Below are positions 1 to 4,172 of a stretch of DNA of 5,826 bases, piece after piece. The stretch is taken from positions 1-5,826 of the forward strand of contig JAFYVO010000235.1 of assembly GCA_017549085.1 (NCBI GenBank). The letters run 5' to 3'. The notes under the pieces are model-generated. The model was not told the origin of the DNA. It searched no databases and saw only the letters and a program-made list of their open reading frames with translations. Numbering within the stretch: position 1 is the stretch's first letter; each line of letters begins with the position of its first letter. Made by a program: the position numbers and the translations under genes. Origin of the DNA: Thermoguttaceae bacterium (lineage in GTDB: Bacteria; Planctomycetota; Planctomycetia; Pirellulales; Thermoguttaceae).

Positions 1-163
1 ATCCCCGCGCCTCCAAGTTCGCCGGGTCTTCCGCGAGCCAGAGTTGGCCGTCGCCGTCGACGTAAACCGCGCGGACGTTCCGCGTTTGGCCGTCGTCGTC
101 GACGAAGTAAACGTCGCCGTAATCGACGAGCGCTTTCAGTTCCTCAAAAGTCGGTCGGTTCAT
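1..163 (-). CDS. Hypothetical acidic protein, N-terminal part (runs off left edge)
   Basis: The frame opens at an ATG (163-161) and stays open to the left edge, giving 54 codons and no stop, so the C-terminus lies outside the window. The peptide begins MNRPTFEELKAL and contains two similar short units, VDDDGQTRNVRAVYVDGDGQ, that look like beta hairpins with Asp/Gly turns, followed by LWLAEDPANLEARG. A purine-rich ribosome binding site (AAAGGGGGAAGAGG on the minus strand) lies just upstream, which supports the start. It follows the coiled-coil membrane protein by 43 nt in the same direction. I do not recognise the family; a small phage accessory protein is the most that can be said. Confidence 0.65.
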   Translation of the reverse strand, partial: MNRPTFEELKALVDYGDVYFVDDDGQTRNVRAVYVDGDGQLWLAEDPANLEARG

Positions 164-206
164 CTTCCTCTTCCCCCTTTCGTTTCAACGTTTGCGCTTC
201 GCCGTT

Positions 207-638
207 TTAGCTCCCGAAGGCCGCGAGCATAAGGCCGATCGCCAAAACGGACGAAACGCCGAAACAAAGAGCCGCCAGTCGCCAAATCGCGACGTCGTTC
301 AGCGCCGCGTCGAGCGCGTTTTCGAAGCGTTCGGCGATACGTTGCGCGTCCGCGGCTTCCTGTATCAATCCGCGCTCGACCGCTTCATTGGAGTCGGCCA
401 ACTCCTTGTTTTCTCGACGCGCTTCGTCGAGCGAACGCGCCAACTCCGCCTTTTCGGCGACAAGTTCGTTCTCTCGCGCTTCGAGGTACGCGACCGCCTC
501 CGTCGCCTCCGCAAGTTCCGCGAGCAAGCCGTCGAGTTCGGCGCGGATCCGTCGAGCGGCGTCCGGCGACGTTTCCGCCTCCCGCTTCGGCTCGACCGGT
601 TCGACCGCGTCGCGGCTCAACACTTCAAAATCGTTCAT
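207..638 (-). CDS. Coiled-coil protein with C-terminal membrane anchor (143 aa)
   Basis: No family is recognised. The protein starts MNDFEVLSRDAVEPVEP. From about residue 27 to 112 it is almost entirely charged heptad-like helix (ELDGLLAELAEATEAVAYLE, ELVAEKAELARSLDEARREN), so a long coiled coil is expected. Residues about 118-141 (WRLAALCFGVSSVLAIGLML) form one hydrophobic segment, leaving only a two- or three-residue tail. The topology is therefore a tail-anchored or C-out membrane protein with a cytoplasmic coiled coil. I chose ATG 638 because an AAGGAG site lies 8 nt upstream and the same leader precedes another start at 1157; a longer frame to 791 exists but its extension is Arg/Ser-rich antisense-like sequence. 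The start overlaps the end of the preceding Tad2-like gene by 14 nt. A spanin-like, holin-accessory or membrane-tethering role is possible but unproven. Confidence 0.75.
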   Translation of the reverse strand: MNDFEVLSRDAVEPVEPKREAETSPDAARRIRAELDGLLAELAEATEAVAYLEARENELVAEKAELARSLDEARRENKELADSNEAVERGLIQEAADAQRIAERFENALDAALNDVAIWRLAALCFGVSSVLAIGLMLAAFGS

Positions 639-903
639 CGTTTTCGCTCCTTCCGTTCGTTTGGGCGTCGTCGCTCGAAGCGAGCGCGTCGGCGATCGCC
701 GTCGGCGGGTTCGCGACGATCGCCCAATCGTCCGCTTCGACGTCTTGGCGGACGAACGTCGCCGATATTTCAACGGCGTTCCCCGATTCAAAGAGCGCCC
801 AGCGGCGAAACCGACCGCTCCGCGCCGCGTAATAACTTCGCTTCCCCGGTCGCTTGACGACCTCGCCGCCCTCCAACGCTTTCATTGCGTCGCTAAATTT
901 CAT
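625..903 (-). CDS. Tad2-like (DUF2829-like) small protein, copy A (92 aa)
   Basis: The N-terminus MKFSDAMKALEGGEVVKRPG matches the opening pattern of DUF2829/Tad2 proteins (MnFseAl..Lk.Gkkv.R.g). The core closes with the family-like DVEADDWAIV (residues 54-63, DW at 59-60). Known Tad2 proteins are small phage proteins that bind and sequester cyclic ADP-ribose-type signals of the Thoeris defence system; some members also bind CBASS cyclic nucleotides. Whether this copy binds any signal is inference. The residues after about 66 form a polar tail ending QTNGRSENDERF, nearly the same as the tail of the 122-aa protein at 1147-1515. The ATG at 903 overlaps the stop of copy B (ATGA), so translation is probably coupled. 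The usual Trp after the first strand is missing. Confidence 0.7.
   Translation of the reverse strand: MKFSDAMKALEGGEVVKRPGKRSYYAARSGRFRRWALFESGNAVEISATFVRQDVEADDWAIVANPPTAIADALASSDDAQTNGRSENDERF
636..667 (-). repeat. Conserved gene-junction leader, copy 1
   Basis: These 32 bases, from the start codon of the 143-aa gene back into the end of Tad2-like copy A, match 1155-1186 at 31 of 32 positions. The segment contains the AAGGAG site and part of the preceding gene's C-terminal codons. Confidence 0.8.
647..652 (-). promoter_or_regulatory. Ribosome binding site deciding the start at 638
   Basis: AAGGAG on the minus strand, 8 nt before ATG 638. It lies inside the coding end of Tad2-like copy A and argues for the short form of the 143-aa protein. 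Confidence 0.7.
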
Positions 904-1157
904 CGTTTTCGCCTCTCTTGCTCTTGCGTAAATTCCCAGTCGCCGCGCTCCAACAACCGCCGCGTTAAGCGGAACGGGTAAACGAACGTCGTTCGCCCGC
1001 CGATAGCGTCGTATTCGACAACCAGTTCGAGTCGGCCTTTGCCCCCAAAGCCGAGCCGAACGTACTCGCGCGTCGATCCGATATATTCGGCTTCCCGTCT
1101 CGCTGGTATCGCGCGTTTTCCGGCGAGCAAGCCGGGTAAAATTTCGCTAAATTTCAT
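900..1157 (-). CDS. Tad2-like (DUF2829-like) small protein, copy B (85 aa)
   Basis: The protein opens MKFSEILPGLLAGKRAIPAR and ends with RLTRRLLERGDWEF (residues 63-76) before a short charged tail. It aligns by eye with copy C at 3015-3281 along its whole length: MKF.EILPGL.AGK at the start, R.Y.RLG near residue 30, V.EY....GR in the middle and RLTRR..ER.DWEF at the end. The start-Gly-Lys-core-DWE layout fits the DUF2829/Tad2 type, but the middle is divergent, so the function (sequestering nucleotide immune signals) is inferred. ATG 1157 is supported by an AAGGAG site 8 nt upstream and by homology; the frame extends to 1223 but the added residues are Pro/Lys-rich junction sequence. The start lies inside the last codons of the 122-aa gene, and the stop overlaps the start of copy A. 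Confidence 0.7.
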   Translation of the reverse strand: MKFSEILPGLLAGKRAIPARREAEYIGSTREYVRLGFGGKGRLELVVEYDAIGGRTTFVYPFRLTRRLLERGDWEFTQEQERRKR

Positions 1158-1515
1158 CGTTTTCGCTCCTTTCGTTCGTTTGGGCGGCGGGCGCGGCGCC
1201 GTTTTTTTCGTTTTCGGCGACAAGTTCCGCGAGAGCGGTTTTCATCGCGTCGGTTTCCGCTCTGTATTTATCGATAAATTCAATCCAAGCGGCGCGCCCG
1301 ATGTTGAAGTTAAACAGTTTAAGGAGACCGCGTTCGAGTTCGCGAACGCGAGCGCCCGCGTCGACGCCGAAGGTCTCGACGATTTCGTCGTCGGTCTTGT
1401 TCTCGCCCCAAGCGGCGTCGAAAAGCGCCTTGTCGGGCGTCGACAGAAGCGACTTCGCTATATCAAACATCTCCCCCGGAAGCGGGAGGCGGATTCGCGT
1501 TTTTTCAAGGGCCAT
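1147..1515 (-). CDS. Helical protein with sigma-region-4-like stretch (122 aa)
   Basis: I do not recognise the family with certainty. After a short N-terminus (MALEKTRIRLPLPGEMFDIA), residues 24-68 fit the spacing of a sigma-70 region 4 helix-turn-helix: L-S-T-P-D-K-A-L-F-D near the expected first helix, then TDDEIVETFGVDAGARVREL (41-60) where EIAe.lgvs...V...l is expected, then ERGLLKLF. The rest is helical, followed by a polar tail ending AAQTNERSENDEI that resembles the tail of Tad2-like copy A. ATG 1515 has AAAGGAG 7-8 nt upstream; an upstream ATG at 1623 would overlap the initiator gene by 86 nt with Arg-rich sequence and is rejected. It begins 22 nt after the initiator-like gene. A small DNA-binding regulator is a reasonable guess; an all-helical structural role cannot be excluded. 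Confidence 0.7.
   Translation of the reverse strand: MALEKTRIRLPLPGEMFDIAKSLLSTPDKALFDAAWGENKTDDEIVETFGVDAGARVRELERGLLKLFNFNIGRAAWIEFIDKYRAETDAMKTALAELVAENEKNGAAPAAQTNERSENDEI
1155..1186 (-). repeat. Conserved gene-junction leader, copy 2
   Basis: This is the partner of 636-667. A further exact 23-base match links 1144-1166 with 890-912 (start regions of Tad2-like copies B and A). A looser version precedes the 122-aa gene at 1513-1536. Confidence 0.8.
1166..1171 (-). promoter_or_regulatory. Ribosome binding site deciding the start at 1157
   Basis: AAGGAG on the minus strand, 8 nt before ATG 1157, inside the coding end of the 122-aa gene. It selects the MKFSEIL start over the upstream ATG at 1223. 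Confidence 0.7.
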
Positions 1516-1523
1516 CTTCGTTT

Positions 1524-1529
1524 CTCCTT
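1524..1529 (-). promoter_or_regulatory. Ribosome binding site deciding the start at 1515
   Basis: AAGGAG on the minus strand, 8 nt before ATG 1515, in the 22-nt gap after the initiator-like gene. It selects MALEKTR over the upstream ATG at 1623. Confidence 0.7.
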
Positions 1530-1537
1530 TCGTTCGT

Positions 1538-2668
1538 TCAAGCGTCGACCGTTTCGGCGACGCGGCGCGGTTCCGGACGCGGTTCGGTCGCGAAGCGCGT
1601 CGGTGCCCAAACCCAGCCGGCATTCTCGAAAACCCGTTTCACTTCCGGCGTTAAGGCGCGCCAAATCTGCGGTTGACCGCGCCGACCGTCGGTTCGCTTC
1701 CAAAGCGCGACTTCGGCTTTCGCGTCGTGAATCATCGCCTTGATCGTCGACGCGGTCGTTCCGCCGACCCGCAAAACGGCTAGCGCGACGAGCCGGTCGA
1801 TTAAGTCCGGGTGGACGGTTCGCTCCCAAACGTCGCCGACGACAACCCGACGGAACGCCGCGACGCGGGGCGCTTCAAAGTCGACCAACGAGCGAACGTC
1901 GGCGACCGAACGCGCTTCCGGCCCCGCTTGCGTCTTCGCTTCCAAAGCCTTCGCGGGTTTATTTATTGTTTTATTTTTAATATATTTATTATTATTTATT
2001 TCTTCTAAAGGCGCCGCGACCGGTTCGCGCGACTCCGGCGCGACGGACGCAACCGCCGGAATCGTCGAAGTCGCTCTAACGTCGCGAATCTCCGCAACCG
2101 TCGGCGTTTGAATCATTTTCGTGAAGCCGCGAAAATGATCGGCGGCGACGGGCGCGGTCGGTTCCGCAATCGATTGCGCGACGGTTTCCGTTTCCGTTTC
2201 CGAAACGGCGTCGACGACAGAAGCGGCGTCCGCGCGAAGTTGGGCGAGCGCGTCGCGACCAACGGGAGCGGAAGCCGAGTTCGCACGGTAGCGCGGATCG
2301 GGCGCGTCGCCGTCGCCGACGAACGATTCGACGCCTTTCCCGAACGCCGCGTCGAAAAGGGGCGTCGTCGGTTCCGGTTTCGGCTCGCTCGCGACCTTCG
2401 ACGGCGCCGGTTGGTAAACGAGCAGGTCGAAGCGACCGCGCTCGCGACGCGGAACGACCGTTAACACGTCGAGCTTCTCCAGCTCCTTGACGCGCTTCCG
2501 AATTTGCGACTCGCTCAACGCGACGCCGAATCGCGCCGCCGTCGTCCGGAGCGACGCAAAATCGACGTCGGCGAACGTCCCCGGTTCTTCGTCGAGCGCA
2601 AGCCAAAGCGCCGCGAACAACGCTTCCTTCGTTCCCGACGCTAAAATCAGCGAATACAACGCTTTCAT
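1538..2668 (-). CDS. Replication-initiator-like winged-helix protein (376 aa)
   Basis: Residues about 12-86 form a winged helix: ALFAALWLALDEEPG, then DFASLRTTAARFGV, a recognition helix SESQIRKRVKELEKLDVL and a wing VVPRRERGRFDLLVY. Phage initiators and replisome organisers (lambda O-like, DnaD-like) often begin this way. A long Ala/Pro/Glu/Thr-rich linker runs from about 88 to 262 and includes an Asn/Lys/Ile run (INNNKYIKNKTINK, 224-237) encoded by an extremely AT-rich tract. The C-terminal part (about 265-355) looks folded, with VWERTVHPDLIDRLVALAVL and GQPQIWRALTPEVKRVFENA. The start at 2668 has an AGGAAGAGG purine tract upstream. The preceding gene stops 23 nt away. The initiator role is inferred from the winged helix, the intragenic origin-like sequence and the nearby sliding clamp; a transcription regulator is the main alternative. 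Confidence 0.8.
   Translation of the reverse strand: MKALYSLILASGTKEALFAALWLALDEEPGTFADVDFASLRTTAARFGVALSESQIRKRVKELEKLDVLTVVPRRERGRFDLLVYQPAPSKVASEPKPEPTTPLFDAAFGKGVESFVGDGDAPDPRYRANSASAPVGRDALAQLRADAASVVDAVSETETETVAQSIAEPTAPVAADHFRGFTKMIQTPTVAEIRDVRATSTIPAVASVAPESREPVAAPLEEINNNKYIKNKTINKPAKALEAKTQAGPEARSVADVRSLVDFEAPRVAAFRRVVVGDVWERTVHPDLIDRLVALAVLRVGGTTASTIKAMIHDAKAEVALWKRTDGRRGQPQIWRALTPEVKRVFENAGWVWAPTRFATEPRPEPRRVAETVDA
1958..2001. other. AT-rich island, candidate DNA unwinding element
   Basis: This 44-bp stretch has one G/C base (position 1968) and is built from TTTATT/TTATTA words, in a region that is otherwise GC-rich; extending to 2008 adds only two Cs. It lies in the linker-coding part of the initiator-like gene and reads as Asn/Lys/Ile codons. 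Lambda-type initiator genes carry their replication origin, including an AT-rich segment, within the linker region of the gene. The same job here is inference. Confidence 0.5.
2112..2139. repeat. Perfect 10-bp inverted repeat with 8-bp spacer
   Basis: The left arm ATCATTTTCG (2112-2121) is the exact reverse complement of the right arm CGAAAATGAT (2130-2139), with an 8-base spacer. The centre-to-centre distance between arms is 18 bp, under two helical turns, as is common for dimer binding sites. It is within the initiator-like gene (codons about 177-186), about 110 bp from the AT-rich island. It could be an initiator or repressor binding site, or an mRNA hairpin. Confidence 0.65.
2185..2208. 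repeat. TTTCCG tandem repeat merging into a palindrome
   Basis: TTTCCG occurs three times in tandem (2185-2202). The last two copies form, with the following bases, a 15-bp palindrome CCGTTTCCGAAACGG (2194-2208, one-base centre). The repeat reads as Glu-Thr codons in the initiator-like linker (SETETET). It may be a small iteron-like binding array, or simple low-complexity coding sequence. Confidence 0.5.
2254..2296. repeat. 43-bp direct repeat, copy 1
   Basis: This segment matches 3319-3361 at 37 of 43 positions, including a 20-base identical core at 2254-2273. Both copies are read in the same frame of two otherwise unrelated proteins and encode a YR..S.SAPVGR peptide, here residues 127-138 of the initiator-like protein. 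Confidence 0.75.
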
Positions 2669-2691
2669 TCTCGTTTTCCTCTTCCTTGACG

Positions 2692-3018
2692 TTAAATTTG
2701 CCGAGTATGCCGAAGCGAATCGGGCAAGCGATCAAACTCGGCCTTTGTTCCAACGTCCGCGCTCATACAGCAAAAACCGGCGAAACATTTCGAAAAATGG
2801 TCGATATATCCGGCGTCGAACAATTTTTTCAAAATGCGTTCGCGCATTGAAACGGCGGTAAACGGCAGAACGATAAAAGGTTTGAGAACGACCGGATCGA
2901 GTCGTCCGTCGTCGTAATGAATCCAAACGGCGGCGGTCGCGCGGAGCTTTCGGCGGCGGCTAAGATACCGAACGGCGGCGAGAACCGTCGACGCGCGGAG
3001 CGTCTTTTGCGGCGTCAT
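2692..3018 (-). CDS. Hypothetical basic protein (108 aa)
   Basis: No family is recognised. The N-terminus is basic (MTPQKTLRASTVLAAVRYLS then RRRKLR), followed by a beta-like stretch AAVWIHYDDGRLDPVVLKPF and IVLPFTAVSMRERILKKLFD. The C-terminal third holds three Cys (KCFAGFCC, residues 78-84), not in a clear zinc-binding arrangement. An AGGAGG ribosome binding site lies 7 nt before ATG 3018, and that ATG overlaps the stop of Tad2-like copy C as ATGA, so the start is secure. It precedes the initiator-like gene with a 23-nt gap. Its position between a Tad2-like gene and the initiator gene gives no firm clue to function. Confidence 0.7.
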   Translation of the reverse strand: MTPQKTLRASTVLAAVRYLSRRRKLRATAAVWIHYDDGRLDPVVLKPFIVLPFTAVSMRERILKKLFDAGYIDHFSKCFAGFCCMSADVGTKAEFDRLPDSLRHTRQI

Positions 3019-3281
3019 CGTCGCGCCTCCTGCGAACGCTCGAAGCGTCCGAATTCCCAGTCGTCGCGCTCGAAGTCGCGGCGCGTCAACCGGTGATAGC
3101 GGACGTACTCCGAGCGGCGGCCCGTCGCGGGATTGAGGTATTCCGTAACGCGTTCGATTCCGGAATGAGTTTTAGGCCCAAGTCGATAGTATTCGCGATC
3201 GGCGTCGGGCGGGCAATAACCGCCGCGTTTCCAAGCGGTTTTCCCGGCGCGCAAACCGGGTAAGATTTCTTCAAATTTCAT
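3015..3281 (-). CDS. Tad2-like (DUF2829-like) small protein, copy C (88 aa)
   Basis: The protein opens MKFEEILPGLRAGKTAWKRG and ends RLTRRDFERDDWEF (residues 64-77) plus a charged tail. It is a clear paralogue of copy B: the first ten residues differ only at position 4 and the RLTRR..ER.DWEF block is shared. Unlike the other two copies it keeps a Trp (W17) near the place where DUF2829 proteins usually have one. The nucleotide-signal-binding role is inferred from the Tad2 resemblance only. ATG 3281 was chosen by homology and because it forms an ATGA overlap with the stop of the 109-aa gene; its own ribosome binding site (AAGAAAG) is weak, which fits coupled translation. A frame extending to 3554 is Arg-rich and overlaps the upstream gene, so it is not used. 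Confidence 0.7.
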   Translation of the reverse strand: MKFEEILPGLRAGKTAWKRGGYCPPDADREYYRLGPKTHSGIERVTEYLNPATGRRSEYVRYHRLTRRDFERDDWEFGRFERSQEARR

Positions 3282-3607
3282 CGAGGTTCTTTCTTGTCGG
3301 GGAGTTGGAGGGTTCCGGCGCGACCAACGGGAGCGGAAACCGAACTCGAGCGGTAGCTCGGGGAAACCGCCTTCGGCGGGCGACGCGGAATCGGTTGAAA
3401 GGTTTTCGGGAAGCGTCCGCCGTAAACGTCGGCGATCATCGCGTCGACGGCGAAACGACGCTTCGCAAAGTAAAACGTCGGCCAAGAACGCGGCGGCTCG
3501 CCAAAATTTCGACGCGTCCAAACGACGCCGCTTCGCGGTTCCCAAAGGAGCCAAAGAAGCGGGCCGTCGGGGCGGTCGTCTTTTCTAAACGTCGCTATCG
3601 GTATCAT
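3278..3607 (-). CDS. Hypothetical protein with SAPVGR motif (109 aa)
   Basis: No family is recognised. The first part (PLLWLLWEPRSGVVWTRRNF, residues 16-35) is Trp-rich and beta-like, followed by SWPTFYFAKRRFAVDAMIAD and a Pro/Arg/Ser-rich C-terminus. Residues 85-96 (YRSSSVSAPVGR) repeat a segment of the initiator-like protein. The start at 3607 overlaps the stop of the Cys-rich gene (ATGA) and the end overlaps the start of Tad2-like copy C (ATGA), so this gene sits in a chain of coupled cistrons. Its own ribosome binding site is weak (CGGAG, about 11 nt away), again consistent with coupling. Confidence 0.7.
   Translation of the reverse strand: MIPIATFRKDDRPDGPLLWLLWEPRSGVVWTRRNFGEPPRSWPTFYFAKRRFAVDAMIADVYGGRFPKTFQPIPRRPPKAVSPSYRSSSVSAPVGRAGTLQLPDKKEPR
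3319..3361. repeat. 43-bp direct repeat, copy 2
   Basis: This is the partner of the repeat at 2254-2296 (37 of 43 identical). It encodes residues 83-96 of the 109-aa protein, including SAPVGR, in the same reading frame as copy 1. Conservation of both DNA and frame points to a copied segment rather than chance. Confidence 0.75.
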
Positions 3608-3912
3608 TTAAACGGCGGCTCCGTTTCTTCGTTCGACGTCGAATCGTCGACGCGGCGCAAAATAACGTTCGTCTCGTCGCGGCGGTCGCAATCGCAACAC
3701 GCGAACGCTTCGCAGGGGAACGGCGGGTCTTCGAAGACGTTCGGATAAAGCGCGCAATCGCCGCAACAGTCCGACGCTTCGACGACGAAGAGCGACGCGG
3801 CGTCCCCTTCGACGCGAACGAGCCGCCCGATCGGCAAATCGATTTCATCGCAACCGGCGACGCCGTCCAAGAGCGTTAACGTCGTTATACCGTCGACCGT
3901 CTTCTTTGTCAT
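3604..3912 (-). CDS. Cys-rich, probably metal-binding phage protein (102 aa)
   Basis: After a beta-like N-terminal half (ITTLTLLDGV, IGRLVRVEG, SLFVVEA), the protein has eight Cys at residues 21, 49, 50, 53, 67, 72, 73 and 75. The block CCGDCALYPN...PFPCEAFACCDCDRRDETNVIL resembles small uncharacterised phage and prophage proteins with the pattern C-x2-C...C...C...ER-x-D-x-x-NVIF. A zinc-binding knuckle is therefore likely, but no biochemical role is known to me. The start at 3912 has an AAGGAG site 8 nt upstream; the gap to the 74-aa gene is 24 nt. The stop overlaps the next start as ATGA. Assignment to this loose phage group is by remembered pattern only. Confidence 0.75.
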   Translation of the reverse strand: MTKKTVDGITTLTLLDGVAGCDEIDLPIGRLVRVEGDAASLFVVEASDCCGDCALYPNVFEDPPFPCEAFACCDCDRRDETNVILRRVDDSTSNEETEPPFK

Positions 3913-3936
3913 CTTCGTTTCTCCTTATTCGTCGTC

Positions 3937-4161
3937 TTACTTCCAACCGTTTTCAACCGGTTCAAAATCTCCCGCCCAAACGATTCCTCGAACGCGCTCG
4001 ACGGCGGCGGCGAGCGTCGGAACGTTTTTGGCAAAGTCGAGCGCCGGACGGTCGCCAAGGCGCGGCGTGAAAATCCGTCGAGTGTGCGGCGAGTAAAGAA
4101 TATCGCGGTTAGGATCGCGGCGCGACGCCGCCCAAGTTCCGAGTTTATACGTTTGTTTCAT
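3937..4161 (-). CDS. Hypothetical protein (74 aa)
   Basis: No family is recognised. The protein is small and basic: MKQTYKLGTWAASRRDPNRD, then ILYSPHTRRIFTPRLGDRP, a helix LDFAKNVPTLAAAVERVRGI and a C-terminal VWAGDFEPVENGWK. It begins 11 nt after the sliding-clamp stop with AAAGGAAAG as ribosome binding site, and ends 24 nt before the Cys-rich gene. Codon use and spacing match its neighbours, which supports it as a real gene. Its position right after the clamp gene suggests co-expression with it but does not show a functional link. Confidence 0.7.
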   Translation of the reverse strand: MKQTYKLGTWAASRRDPNRDILYSPHTRRIFTPRLGDRPALDFAKNVPTLAAAVERVRGIVWAGDFEPVENGWK

Positions 4162-4172
4162 TTTCTTTCCTT

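Noticed and set aside
192..981. Two long plus-strand open frames (192-857 and 388-981)
   Set aside because: Both are Arg/Ser/Phe-rich antisense shadows of the minus-strand genes, cross several gene junctions and lack ribosome binding sites.
1039..1743. Plus-strand 234-codon frame
   Set aside because: It runs antisense across three genes with good starts and homology, and its composition is typical of a GC-rich shadow frame.
1958..2208. DnaA boxes in the candidate origin
   Set aside because: No TTATNCACA-type site is visible there on either strand, so a DnaA-dependent origin is not supported.
2076..2753. Minus-strand 225-codon frame overlapping the initiator-like gene
   Set aside because: Extremely Arg-rich, with no domain-like sequence; the overlapping frame has a winged helix and a ribosome binding site.
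3282..3554. N-terminal extension of Tad2-like copy C
   Set aside because: The extension is Arg-rich, overlaps almost all of the 109-aa gene and is absent from copies A and B.
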